Assembly (NCBI GenBank): GCA_950022655.1 | Contig: OX465580.1 | Location: forward strand, 2,589,122-2,653,121 | Direction of reading: 5' to 3' | From: Alentia gelatinosa | Taxonomy: Eukaryota; Annelida; Polychaeta; Phyllodocida; Polynoidae | Length of the DNA: 64,000 nt | In this document: positions 24,201-29,944 of the stretch, one piece after another | Numbering within the stretch: position 1 is the stretch's first letter | Layout of the letters: each line of letters opens with the position of its first letter | Notes under the pieces: model-generated | The model's input: the letters and a program-made list of their open reading frames with translations, nothing else | Told to the model about the DNA's origin: nothing | Databases searched by the model: none | Translations under genes and position numbers: made by a program

Positions 24201-24934
24201 TGGCCCCTAGCCAGGTTGTATTTAGCAACGTGTTTGTATTTTCTACATGTGACAGACATGTTTACTTTATGGATGGCCCCTAGCCAGGTTGTATTTAGCA
24301 ACGTGTTTGTATTTTCTACATGTGACAGACATGTTTACTTTATGGATGGCCCCTAGCCAGGTTGTATTTAGCAAAGTGTTTGTATTTTCTACATGCGACA
24401 GGCATGTTTACTTTATGGATGGCCCCTAGCCAGGTTGTATTTAGCAAAGTGTTTGTATTTTCTACATGCGACAGGCATGTTTACTTTATGGCCTCTAGCT
24501 GGGTTGTAGTTAGCTACGTGTTTGTATTTTCTACATGTGACAGATGTACATACTTAATGGATGGCCACAAGCCGGGTTGTAATCTATAGTTGATGACATG
24601 TGCGTGTTTTCTACTTGTGACAGGCGTACATACTTTATGGATGGCCCCTAGCCGGGTTGTCATATATTATTGGTGACATGTGCGTGTTTTCTACTTGTGA
24701 CAGACGGCTGACATGCAGTGGACGTACGATGTGCGCGGGGTCTTACCGGACTACTGCCCACCCCGTGGCCTCGCCTCGCGCCCCATGGCCGGCCCGCACC
24801 CCGACCCACGCCGCCGAACACGCGACCGCCTCAACTATGTCCGCGACAACCTCAAACTGACCACCACCGGAGTGTCCTCACCCATTAAAGGCGTGCCGGT
24901 CGTCAGGAAACAGCTTGACAAGCTCGTGCTCTGA
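1..24934 (+). CDS. CFAP47: CFAP47, 3' part of gene (eight exons, C-terminal 557 residues)
   Basis: Axonemal protein of motile cilia and sperm flagella, built mainly of Ig-like/ASH-type beta-sandwich domains. Exons 1-291, 4039-4195, 6829-7051, 8692-8960, 14017-14188, 14891-15052, 17609-17777 and 24704-24934 all have AG/GT borders and join in matching phases (0,1,2,1,2,2,0) to 1,674 nt, ending at TGA. No start lies in the window, so the N-terminal part (the family has about 3,000 residues and a CH domain further upstream) is to the left. Recognisable family-like stretches are VIKWEYPVHGYPE (exon D), CQARERVEERLEVTLSG (exon D) and the C-terminal MQWTYDVRG followed by a basic RRRTRDRLNYVRDNLKL tail. 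Exons are GC-rich (CpG-rich codons) against AT-rich introns. Identification is from memory of the family; another large ASH-domain ciliary protein such as a HYDIN relative is the alternative but fits less well. Confidence 0.78.
605..1300 (+). repeat. 42-bp minisatellite in CFAP47 intron 1
   Basis: About 16 imperfect copies of a unit with core TGACCTTGACCCGGTGTTTT, then ATGAACGGTGTATGTTTGGA. Because 42 is a multiple of 3, open frames of up to 177 codons run through it on both strands; these are not genes. I do not see the exon A donor in this unit, unlike the arrays of later introns. Bases 292-604 are plain intron. Confidence 0.9.
1625..1960 (+). repeat. 25-bp minisatellite, TTTGTCATGACATCACGTAGATGGG type
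   Basis: Roughly 13 copies of a unit containing the palindrome TCATGA and the core GACATCACGTAGATGG. The left half is degenerate and the right half (1795-1925) nearly exact. It lies in CFAP47 intron 1. The flanks 1300-1620 and 1960-2250 show nothing recognisable. Confidence 0.8.
2255..2622 (+). mobile_element. Head-plus-palindromic-tail element, family P1 copy a
   Basis: The head starts CCTACCCCTAATAAAAAACC with CATAGACTTAACAT and closes with GGGGTAGGATAAAT near 2450. The tail runs GAAACCGAACTCGAGTTAGAC to GTCTAACTCTCGTTCGGTTTC as a long inverted repeat, and its tip carries ACACTCGGTTACGCCTCGTG. A second copy lies at 29945-30325. No coding capacity; superfamily not recognised. Confidence 0.7.
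3154..3759 (+). mobile_element. TTAA-flanked MITE (piggyBac/Kolobok-like) with internal minisatellite
   Basis: TTAA at 3150-3153 and 3760-3763 flank CCCTTTGGCTACG at the left and CAAAGTGAAAGG at the right. The interior matches, in reverse orientation, the element at 63490-63821, including the ATACGC/GCAGCAGCG segment and the ATGCCTGGAGGCAT palindromes. Assignment to piggyBac or Kolobok rests only on TTAA target choice and a CCCTTT terminus. Confidence 0.7.
3176..3490 (+). repeat. 35-bp minisatellite grown inside the MITE
   Basis: About nine copies of a unit holding the self-complementary ATGCCTGGAGGCAT and GGCATAGTACGCTATG. The related element at 63490-63821 has just two copies at the same subterminal place, so this array is an expansion of the MITE's own subterminal repeat. 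Confidence 0.85.
4039..4195 (+). CDS. CFAP47: CFAP47 exon B
   Basis: The acceptor is a T-rich tract ending in TTTCACAG at 4038. The exon encodes LGEWVYLLSGVG followed by a proline-rich linker and SNSTLIIPFRNPLDISVIADIILK, again a beta-sandwich pattern. The donor is AAAG|GTAGGC. The exon enters in phase 0 and leaves in phase 1. Its last 30 bases and the donor are the seed of the 74-bp array that follows. Confidence 0.8.
4170..4975 (+). repeat. 74-bp donor-junction array, CFAP47 intron 2
   Basis: About ten copies of a unit made of the end of exon B (CTCCGTCATAGCCGACATC, then GTCCTCAAAG) plus the donor and first intron bases GTAGGCCGCACTAACACAAA. Each unit therefore repeats an AAAG|GTAGG donor and about 30 coding bases. 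Many units differ from the exon by one or two substitutions (ATCATCCTC to ATCGTCCTA). Confidence 0.92.
4976..5894 (+). other. AT-rich intron 2 sequence without recognisable features
   Basis: No open frame, long repeat or splice-like array was seen. A short duplicated ATGGTGGTACGT motif lies at 5741-5779. Confidence 0.5.
5895..6805 (+). mobile_element. pogo/Tigger-like MITE, 911 bp, TA target duplication
   Basis: Starts CAGTAAAACCCCTCTT and ends AAGAGGGGTTTTACTG, flanked by TA on both sides (5893-5894, 6806-6807). CCCCGCTTAAGGGGACA blocks sit at both ends. The terminal CAGT and the TA duplication fit pogo/Tigger elements of the Tc1/mariner group. The interior has no transposase, contains a G-run (6477-6499), and is otherwise unremarkable. 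The right end lies 21 bp upstream of CFAP47 exon C. Confidence 0.72.
6829..7051 (+). CDS. CFAP47: CFAP47 exon C
   Basis: The acceptor is CATCTCCACAG at 6828, only 21 bases after the flanking TA of a pogo-like MITE. The exon encodes DKEPMTAGPNDVTVPDSPF and a segment ending VYNLREE, with the last codon split. The donor is GAG|GTGAGT. It enters in phase 1 and leaves in phase 2. SLRLGPKSNVDMPISFAPEDM has the hydrophobic alternation of an ASH domain strand pair. Confidence 0.8.
7125..8691 (+). repeat. Degenerate tandem copies of the exon D acceptor region, CFAP47 intron 3
   Basis: Several diverged copies, at about 7125-7275, 8370-8500, 8500-8610 and 8610-8691, resemble the real acceptor and exon D start. 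For example TATACCAGGACCCCAGACAG at 8379 resembles the exon's GTACCAGGACCCCAGGAGA, and TTTCTATTCTC plus the CCTATACCTG tract recur before each. Between them lie a GC-rich block (7745-8110) and palindromic TATATACGCC repeats (7370-7430, 8125-8190). Confidence 0.65.
7745..7815 (+). repeat. Short GCGGCCGCACA repeat and GC-rich block
   Basis: Three to four copies of GAATGCGGCCGCACAGGTGT, each with a NotI-type palindrome. A strongly G-rich tract (GGCGGGC and GTGGGG runs) follows to about 8060. The tract could form G-quadruplex structure in the sense strand of the intron. Confidence 0.7.
8692..8960 (+). CDS. CFAP47: CFAP47 exon D
   Basis: The acceptor is GTTTCTATTGCCAG at 8691 and the donor GAAG|GTATGC. 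The exon encodes SEYVPGPQENHNLSVIKWEY, the conserved-looking PVHGYPE, then CQARERVEERLEVTLSGVAP and a flexible stretch rich in Arg, Pro and Gly. It enters in phase 2 and leaves in phase 1. Its last bases, GTCATCGTC, recur in every unit of the downstream 83-bp array. Confidence 0.82.
8965..14016 (+). repeat. 83-bp array of about 60 units filling CFAP47 intron 4
   Basis: Unit core: GATATTGTCATCGTCTCGTT, GGTTTTCTCTGGTGACCAG, TGTAGTGATATACTTCATCG, TAGTGTTCTGTGAGTACATG. It begins directly at the exon D donor, where the degenerate first unit includes exon bases GTCATCGTC. It ends as the acceptor of exon E. Each unit carries a pyrimidine-rich CCAG and, 29 bases on, a perfect GTGAGT. Longer segments are themselves duplicated: bases 11891-12094 recur at 12884-13087. 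Confidence 0.95.
14017..14188 (+). CDS. CFAP47: CFAP47 exon E
   Basis: The acceptor GTTGTTCCAG at 14016 is formed by the last, modified unit of the 83-bp intron array. The exon encodes ALAPADEFTYELIYNSPDV, then SLVRTSRDKHTGFVMLLFN and IIYAPYKTML. The donor is CT|GTGAGT. It enters in phase 1 and leaves in phase 2. Confidence 0.8.
14195..14890 (+). repeat. Low-copy degenerate copies of exon F acceptor, CFAP47 intron 5
   Basis: CTCCTCAGCCATGATTGTGA at about 14231 resembles the true acceptor region CAGTCATGATTGCGAACTA at 14888. TCGTAAAGGGAAG at about 14782 and 14843, with TATTCTCTTG before the latter, are further partial copies. The rest of the intron is AT-rich with AAACCCTATA-type repeats. Confidence 0.55.
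14891..15052 (+). CDS. CFAP47: CFAP47 exon F
   Basis: The acceptor is TTGTTTTTTCAG at 14890. The exon encodes HDCELLVKGATGGIWKFPVR, then FVATEPEADDVITIDAVGLG and KEGSVGFRLTSMA. The donor is CCAG|GTGAGT. It enters and leaves in phase 2. The exon end and donor are the apparent parent of the 33-bp array beginning at once downstream. Confidence 0.82.
15053..16350 (+). repeat. 33-bp donor-junction array, CFAP47 intron 6
   Basis: About 34 regular copies to 16175, then five more diverged ones. The unit, GTTAGTGAGTATGGCCGG then GTGAGTGGTTTCCCC, copies the end of exon F (GGTTAACAAGTATGGCC|AG) and its donor. Each unit therefore carries a GGGTGAGTG or AGGTGAGTG donor-like site. The period is 11 codons, so frames of more than 300 codons are open on both strands; they are not genes. 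Confidence 0.95.
16490..17221 (+). other. Intron 6 sequence with a TGACGTCA site
   Basis: CCTCATTCACGCCAATAAAA at 16495 recurs at 20204, so this is a dispersed repeat. TGACGTCA lies at 16742-16749 followed by a CCAAT box. An ATCTCACTCGGCTTTGCCTC palindrome tip at about 17120, framed by ATATGCCATTAGTTTTG copies, is probably a further palindromic element. Confidence 0.5.
17222..17560 (+). mobile_element. Head-plus-tail element, family P6 copy a
   Basis: The head runs from TATCTCACCCCTGG (with CCATAGGCTAAACATTGGG) to AGGGGTGAGATAAATACAG. The tail is AGAAAGCAACTCGTTTTGGT with a diverged complementary arm ACCAAAACTTGTTGG. A second copy is at 33950-34245. It ends about 50 bp before exon G. Confidence 0.7.
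17609..17777 (+). CDS. CFAP47: CFAP47 exon G
   Basis: The acceptor is GACGTCATTCAG at 17608 and the donor CAG|GTCAGT. The exon encodes HPMPYNAYFVAGSDAEFSV followed by TPSSGELLPAGTNGTLIRV and AFLPNKYGKIYQGKLVVQ, a complete-looking MSP/ASH-like repeat. It enters in phase 2 and leaves in phase 0. Confidence 0.83.
17812..18096 (+). mobile_element. Head-plus-tail element, family P2 copy a
   Basis: The head starts CCTACCCCTAATAAAAAACT and has the apex AATGACGTCATTTG, then GGATAGGATAAAT. The tail is an inverted repeat AACTCAATTTAGTCGTGTTA / CATGACTAACTCTTGTTTG with tip CTCTCGGCTTCGCC. A reverse copy is at 56702-57068. It lies 35 bp after exon G. Confidence 0.72.
18410..18836 (+). mobile_element. 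MITE with GGCGTCCACCAACCACGA inverted ends
   Basis: The left end GGTGGCGTCCACCAACCACG mirrors CGTGGTTGGTGGACGCCCGCC at the right. Several sub-blocks (CAAGGC, TAGCCTTGTCG) are repeated inside. The termini resemble those of the 34298-34579 element (GGCCTGGCGTCCA), suggesting the same Harbinger-like group. No coding capacity. Confidence 0.6.
18850..19450 (+). repeat. Repeats of CGTTCGCTGTTACT / GGCACCAACAGTGG type
   Basis: Imperfect direct and inverted copies of AGCGGCACCAACAGTGG and CCGTTCGCTGTTACTACCGC form a fold-back region in CFAP47 intron 7. Probably the decayed interior of DNA transposons with GTTTCACTAGT ends. Confidence 0.5.
19647..20027 (+). mobile_element. MITE with CTGGGATCTGTTTCACTAGT ends
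   Basis: The left end CTGGGATCTGTTTCACTAGT, then TTCGTGACAT, mirrors ATGTCACGAAACTACTGAAA, then CAGGTCCCTGG. A related element with the same ends lies at 28265-28550. The interior TTCTTCATATTTGGAACGAT resembles part of the fold-back element at 43578-44411. No coding capacity. Confidence 0.6.
20505..20885 (-). mobile_element. Head-plus-tail element, family P3 copy a
   Basis: The tail is a long inverted repeat (ACCATGATTTCGATCTGAGT, GGCCGTATTCTCC and complement) with tip CTCCGAGCGATAGCGAGGTG. The head follows, bounded by TATTTATTACTC and GGTGGGTAATAAAT, with an internal GATCTGTAATCTCCATAGGC. Related copies are at 56255-56635 and 57072-57385 in the opposite orientation. Confidence 0.72.
21050..21185 (+). 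repeat. 12-bp GTTAACTACTC repeat
   Basis: About 11 imperfect copies of CTACTCGTTAA or CTACTCGTAAA, decaying rightwards, just before a TTAA-flanked MITE. Confidence 0.8.
21193..21701 (+). mobile_element. TTAA-flanked MITE, AGGCATATCC family, copy 1
   Basis: AGGCATATCCTACAATTCAC to ATTGTCCGATATGCCT between TTAA duplicates at 21189-21192 and 21702-21705. Other copies are 44481-44998 (reverse) and 54318-54837; a truncated end is at 52029. All carry the GGTGGCGCCA block near one end. No coding capacity. Confidence 0.82.
21779..22770 (-). repeat. 45-bp minisatellite with 225-bp higher-order repeat
   Basis: About 22 copies of a unit with core ACATATCTACATGTAGGGCA, TATAGCAAAGACGATATGTA. The variant CATATCCATGTGTAGGG recurs at 22017, 22242 and 22467, exactly five units (225 bp) apart, so blocks of five were themselves duplicated. 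The 318-codon minus-strand frame comes from the 15-codon period. Confidence 0.93.
22956..23773 (+). mobile_element. TTAA-type MITE with CTGCATATATGCAG subterminal repeats
   Basis: The left CCCTTTCCTTACCGCACC follows a degenerate TTAG. The right end GCAGCGGTCGTGAAAGGG is followed by TTAA at 23774-23777. Near the right end the palindrome CTGCATATATGCAG (or CTGCATTTATGCAG) followed by CAGCGGT occurs twice. AT-rich interior without coding capacity. Confidence 0.65.
23935..24703 (+). repeat. 73-bp acceptor-junction array upstream of CFAP47 last exon
   Basis: About ten copies of a unit containing TATTTTCTACATGTGACAGA, CATGTTTACTTTATGGATGG, CCCCTAGCCAGGTTG. The last member is the working acceptor TTTTCTACTTGTGACAG|ACGGCTGACATG. 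Every unit therefore presents a pyrimidine tract followed by GACAG|ACATG. Confidence 0.92.
24704..24934 (+). CDS. CFAP47: CFAP47 terminal coding exon H
   Basis: The acceptor TTTTCTACTTGTGACAG at 24703 is followed by TADMQWTYDVRGVLPDYCPP. This completes the last Ig-like domain. A basic, Pro/Arg-rich tail then ends in LKLTTTGVSSPIKGVPVVRK and QLDKLVL, with TGA at 24932-24934. The acceptor sequence is the parent, or a member, of the 73-bp array just upstream. Confidence 0.83.
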   Translation, partial: TADMQWTYDVRGVLPDYCPPRGLASRPMAGPHPDPRRRTRDRLNYVRDNLKLTTTGVSSPIKGVPVVRKQLDKLVL

Positions 24935-24939
24935 GCACC

Positions 24940-25550
24940 TCACACCAGCAGCTCAGCTGTCAACTGTCAGCAGGCAACTGTCAGTAGTCTGCTGTCAACT
25001 GTCAGCAGACAGCTGTCAACTGTCAGCAGGCAACTGTCAGTAGTCTGCTGTCAACTGTCAGCAGTCAGCTGTCAGTAGTCTGCTGTCAACTGTCAGCAGA
25101 CAGCTGTCAACTGTCAGCAGGCAACTGTCAGCAGACAGCTGTCAACTGTCAGCAGGCAACTGTCAGTAGTCTGCTGTCAACTGTCAGCAGGCAGCTGTCA
25201 GTAGTCAACTGTCAGAAGGCAGCTGTCAACTGTCAGGAGTCAACTGTCAGCAAGCAGCTGTCAACTGTCAGCAGGCAACTGTCAGCAGGCAGCTGTCAAC
25301 TGTCAGCAGGTAGCTGTTAACTGTCAGCAGGCAGCTGTCAACTGTCAGCAGGCAACTGTCAGCAGGCAGCTGTCAACTGTCAGCAGGTAGCTGTTAACTG
25401 TCAGCAGGCAGCTGTCAACTGTCAGTAGTCAGCTGTCAGTAGTCTGCTGTCAACTATCAGTAGTCTACTGTCAACTGTCAGCAGGCTGCTGTCAACTGTC
25501 AGCAAGCTGCTGTCAACTGTCAGCAGGCTGCTGTCGACTGTCAACTGAAT
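24940..25550 (+). repeat. 20-bp (10-bp based) CTGTCAACTGTCAGCAGGCA array in CFAP47 3' UTR
   Basis: Starts a few bases after the CFAP47 stop and runs for about 600 bp with little else. The core is CTGTCAACTGTCAGCAGG with variants TAGTCTG, GCAGCTG and GTAGCTG. Because CTG and CAG blocks alternate, neighbouring units can pair with one another, so the transcript would be strongly hairpin-forming. It also contains very many CANNTG (E-box) hexamers such as CAGCTG and CAACTG. Confidence 0.9.
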
Positions 25551-26085
25551 TCATCTGTGATATAGTGGCCGACTTTATATTTTTAAAATTCGTTGGAAAA
25601 TGGTGAAACAGACAAAATGAGCTGAAGCAAGTCGAATAATTCATCTACAAACAATTCTGTGATGGTTAAATATAATGTGTCTTATATATCGTCATTCTCT
25701 GTCGGGTGTAATGGTGGGACCTATTTCTTAAATCAGACAGCATACTTTCTGATTCAAGTTATGATGGGGTTAATTGTAAATATGTATTTAGATGGAATTC
25801 ATTAAATGAGCATTACTTGAGTCTCCCTGGCTTTGATAACCTTACACCAATCTGAGGTTTGTGATAGAAATAGAGCCTCACTATTTAACTGAATATTCAA
25901 ATACTAAAACAAGCACTGACAGTTACATCTACTAAGTTAATGTCATTTGAATTCTGATTTATTGAAGCAGGAAAGTTTGTAAATTCATTGCTATTTCTAA
26001 CGTTTTTGCAGAGATTATGATATTGTTACCTTGTGTTAGAAAAATAAACTACAACATGAGAGAAAGCTTTTTGTATTCCTTCAAA
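25551..26085 (+). other. AT-rich sequence, likely CFAP47 3' UTR end and flank
   Basis: No open frame or repeat was seen. It contains the candidate poly(A) hexamers. Confidence 0.5.
26043..26048 (+). promoter_or_regulatory. Candidate CFAP47 poly(A) signal
   Basis: AATAAA about 1.1 kb after the stop codon, the first canonical hexamer seen there. An ATTAAA near 25800 is an earlier alternative. No transcript evidence is available. Confidence 0.4.
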
Positions 26086-26089
26086 CTGG

Positions 26090-26715
26090 TCACCCATTTA
26101 ACAGCAGCATCTGGAGGTATCTCAGTTTCACACCCGTCACCCATCTAACAGCAGTTTTTACAGATCCAGTTTCACTCCCGTCACCCATCTAACAGCAGTT
26201 TCTGCAGATTCAGTTTCACACCCGTCCCCGTTTAACAGCAGTTTTTACAGATTCAGTTTCACACCCGTCACCCATCTAACAGCAGTTTCTGCAGATTCAG
26301 TTTCAGGAAACTGTCAGTTTCACACCCGTCACCCATCTAACAGCAGTTTTTACAGATTCAGTTTCACACCCGTCACCCATCTAACAGCAGTTTCTGCAGA
26401 TTCATTTCACACCCGTCACCCATCTAACAGCAGTTTCTGCAGATTCATTTCACACCCGTCACCCATCTAACAGCAGTTTTTACAGATTCATTTCACACCC
26501 GTCACCCATCTAACAGCAGTTTTTACAGATTCAGTTTCACACCCGTCACCCATCTAACAGCAGTTTTTACAGATTCAGTTTCACACCCCTCACCCATCTA
26601 ACGGCAGTTTTTACAAATTCATTTCACACCCGTCACCCATCTAACAGCAGTTTTTACAGATTCATTTCACACCCGTCACCCATCTAACAGCAGTATCTAC
26701 AGATATCTCATTTTT
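26090..26715 (+). repeat. About 43-bp minisatellite CCCGTCACCCATCTAACAGC
   Basis: About 14 copies alternating between ...AGTTTTTACAGATTCAG and ...AGTTTCTGCAGATTCAT variants with TTTCACACCCGTCACCC. One unit (about 26300) has an extra CAGGAAACTGT. Confidence 0.9.
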
Positions 26716-26839
26716 CACCCTAGCAAATCTTTATTGATTATTGCATTTAAAAAAAAATTAAAGCATTGCTTATTGGAGTAATCAAATATGTGTTGGTTGA
26801 GCTTTATAAGAAGGTATACTAGGTTTTTAGGCAACTGAA

Positions 26840-27205
26840 AGGTTTGTTTGTTTATGTTTTTTCACATCTCAGTAGGCTAGTTACGTCCTTTTGAAACTGA
26901 CTCATTGATTGACCTATCTGGTTCTGGAAAGGTCAAGGTGTAAGTCAACTTCGGTCTGCTCGTAGCAGTGGGAACCTATGCCTGCTTTATAGTGCTGCCT
27001 CACTGAAGGGCTGTGCCGCAGACCATTGACACAACACTCCGCGAGTCATATTATACTGACAACAGCCATTCAGTCGCTGCAACATACCAATCGGGTCAGC
27101 AAGCTGACGAGTATGAAGCTGCTCCCTGTAATTGGCTACAGGTCAAGCCGGCTGACAGTTTATTTGCCAACCTCCTGTACCGGACTGTTTTGGCCACATA
27201 AGGTC
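26840..27205 (+). mobile_element. SINE-like dispersed repeat of molluscan type
   Basis: GTTTGTTTGTTTATG, TAGTGCTGCCTCACTGAAGG and CATATTATACTGACAACAGC resemble, in my recollection, a repeat widespread in molluscan genomes (head with GTTTGTTTGTTT, body with GTGCTGCCTCACTGA). The body is diverged and not coding. This is the main hint to the taxon, and it is from memory only. Confidence 0.45.
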
Positions 27206-27900
27206 TTTTTTAGGTATACTTATAAACAATTATGAGAGAACTTTGAACAGGAGCAAACTAATATATTGATGGCTAAGAATGTATTCCTAGTTATATAAAG
27301 AATGAACCAGAAAGGGATCAAAACACAATATACAGGACAGATGGACACATACTTAGAAGGACACAACGAGTTTGACTGCAGAGTAATTCACCCAGCTCTG
27401 CTTCTTGAATTACTCTGCAGTCAAACTCAGTGGAGTGCAGACCAATTTATTTTCATCGAGTGGATTTCTGATTTTATTTCACCCTGTATAATATTATTTA
27501 TCAATGAAGTAAATCACCCAATCAGCTATTGAGTATTGGGTACACTACCTTCACAGCCGTGGAGTACGAGTTCCTAATGTTAATCCTTTGATATAAAGAG
27601 ATGAACAATGCTACAGGACAAGAATATTTTGACATCAAATTTCCAACGATTCAAAAGGATTAGAGCTGATTCTGGTAAGTGATGTTCATTTTGTGCTGCA
27701 GTCACTCGGAGATGGGAGTGTTTCATCATTATTTGTAGTAGTCCGTTCACGCACCGCGCCACCTTCGGGTTACGGTACATGAAGGTCTAACAGAGCATGG
27801 CTCTGACTGGCCAGCCACCTTTAGTGAGAGGAATTGCAGGGTTGGCTGTTCTATTTATAGCATCAGTTTGACAAGAGGGATACTGTATCATATTGCTGGT
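27206..27900 (+). mobile_element. Palindrome-tail element and unclassified sequence
   Basis: GAGTTTGACTGCAGAGTAAT at 27369 and ATTACTCTGCAGTCAAACTC at 27410 form a near-perfect hairpin with a short tip containing CTCTGCTTCTTG. This is like the tails of the other palindromic elements. The rest shows no gene. The short minus frame at 27580-27780 has no recognisable domain. Confidence 0.5.
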
Positions 27901-27929
27901 TACTGGATCGCAATACACACGAGGTTAGA

Positions 27930-28000
27930 ACCAGCGATCCGCCATTTTCCAGGTGCATGTTGGGAAGAAGGTAGGAATTCCCACCTGAAAATGGCAGCGC
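27930..28000 (+). repeat. Short inverted repeat CCGCCATTTTCCAGGTG
   Basis: CCGCCATTTTCCAGGTGCAT at about 27940 and CACCTGAAAATGGCAGCG at about 27981 are imperfect complements about 24 bases apart, giving one hairpin. Confidence 0.5.
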
Positions 28001-28264
28001 AAAACAGTCCCAGTATGAGAACCTGTGCGCCCTGGCCCTGGCGACAATGGGCTGTACTACAGTCTATATTTGTAGTACTTGTCACACTTCCAGTGTTGTG
28101 AGAAAACGTGGTTACTGAGCCCGTATGGATGGCCGTTCGAGGTCATTTGATGGGAAAATACGGCCCGACGTCTCTTGGATTTTCCTTCAGGGACGGTTGG
28201 TTACCGATCTGAGACTATTTGTGAGTTTTTTAAGATGCCCAGGGAAAAGTTCCTCCTTGGGTGT

Positions 28265-28550
28265 CCTGGGACCTGTTTCACTAGTTTTGTGACATGTCTA
28301 GATGATGTCTGTGACACCATACGGACAGATTGGGGTTGACTAGTTTCGTGACAACACAAGTAGCACTGGCACAAGTGGCGCTGTAGTGTCACTGTTCGCA
28401 ACACCGACATTGTAACACAACATGCTACAATAGATGTGACATGCGTTGAGAAATGTGACTTCGTTTTGTCCGTTCTTGCTTGCACTGTTGGTGCCGCTTT
28501 TCATGTCTGTCTAACACTTTTGTCTCAAAACTAGTGAAATAGGTCCCAGG
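28265..28550 (+). mobile_element. MITE with CCTGGGACCTGTTTCACTAG ends
   Basis: CCTGGGACCTGTTTCACTAG, then TTTTGTGACA, is mirrored by TGTCTCAAAACTAGTGAAAT, then AGGTCCCAGG. It is the same group as 19647-20027. No clear target duplication, so the superfamily is open. Confidence 0.65.
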
Positions 28551-28719
28551 GGAGAAAGCCCCCTATAGAGATAAAGGTTTCAATATCGAGCTTTCAATAT
28601 GTTTTATATGTATAAATAACTCATTCTTGTATAGTACCGTAACCTTTTAACTAAATAAGATAGAAACAAAATTTTTAAAATAGTGTTTAGAGAAATTTTG
28701 TAACCGACCATCCTTGGGA

Positions 28720-28760
28720 AAATTTGGGGGGGGGGGGGGGCACATGCCCCCTGTCAACCC
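28720..28760 (+). repeat. G-run
   Basis: A run of more than ten G followed by CACATGCCCCCTGTC. A similar structure occurs at element ends elsewhere, but no boundary is visible. Confidence 0.5.
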
Positions 28761-28889
28761 ATCCTGGGTATGTCCCTGGCTGGTCTATCTATAGATACTA
28801 TAGAGGAAACCCATGAAAGTTTAGGGTCTGAGCCCGTATCCTATTGAGTTTGAATCAGGTACTAAGTCACAAGGCGAAGCCGCGTTCAT

Positions 28890-29245
28890 TATCTCACCCC
28901 TGGTACAAGCTTAGCCATTGAAATACCATTAGAAAAAAATACTCAACGATCACCCCAGTAAAGTAACAATACTACGCCACGGCCGTGGCGTAGAGAATGT
29001 GAGATGACGTCATATGGATTTGCTAGGTATATTTTAATTATTTTGATGTTGTGATGCTATTTAATGGCAGAGAAAGGGGTGAGATAAATCCAGAACCACA
29101 CTCGAATCGTATAAATACACAATACTCCACGAGTTTGGATGTGCCACAATCGTCATCGAGGCGAAGCCGAGTGACGATTACGGTACATCCAAACTCGTGG
29201 AGTATTGTGTATTTATACGATTCTCGATGTAGTTCTATATAATTA
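28890..29245 (+). mobile_element. Head-plus-tail element, family P4 copy a
   Basis: The head runs TCTCACCCCTGGTACAAGCT to AGGGGTGAGATAAATCCAG, with GCCACGGCCGTGGC and ATGACGTCAT palindromes inside. The tail is ACTCGAATCGTATAAATACA / TGTATTTATACGATTCTCG with the tip GAGGCGAAGCCGAGTG. Copies also at 42517-43415 (interrupted) and 53800-54125. Confidence 0.78.
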
Positions 29246-29944
29246 CTACGTGATTCAAATGGGTGACCCATGGTCTTTGGTCAGGGGTGGTCATTGCCCC
29301 CCCTGGTGACGCACTTCACCATTCAGCGCACCCGTGCGCCACCTGTCGCTTTATCCCCGCACCACTCCTCCACCTGCGCAACCAGCACACTCATCTATCC
29401 CTCACACTTCGCTCTGCACTCGCACCGTACACACATACTTTTTCTACCCACCCACCCTCACCACTCTCTCCTACTCACTACCCTCGTAGGGCTATTATGT
29501 TATTATTACTTTATTACACACTTATGTAATAACTCATAATAACTATACTTATTATGTCATATTCATTATAATTAACATCAAACATATTAATGTTAATTAT
29601 CTATTATCATTGTTATTATTAATATTCATGGTAATAATGTCTTATCATTTATTCATATTAATAAGACCTTATAAAACTCAAAAGAATTTTATCAGCCCAC
29701 TCCGGCCTCATCTTCGTTCATCCAGGAATATGGGGTAATGAGATGGGATCGAGCTCTGACCCTAAACTTGAATGGGTTTCTGAATTTATCTCACCCTTAA
29801 TATTGACTAATGGGCTAACATTTGTGACATTATGCCCCATTGGATATTTTTCCTAAATATCTAATGGGCGTTAGATACGAGTTCCCAATGTTAAGTCTAT
29901 GGAGAAAAGATATCTTGGGTGAGATAATAGTCTCTACATCGGTG
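29246..29944 (+). other. C-rich then AT-rich intergenic sequence
   Basis: 29280-29490 is rich in CAC and CCT without a stop for nearly 90 codons in two frames. No domain is seen, and I regard it as low complexity. 29510-29680 is TTATTA-rich. 29780-29940 has another head-like TATCTCACCC... and TTGGGTGAGATAAT block. Confidence 0.5.

Noticed and set aside
29263..29540. 88-89 codon frames, Pro/His/Ser-rich
   Set aside because: Low-complexity C-rich DNA with two overlapping open frames and no recognisable domain or splice context.
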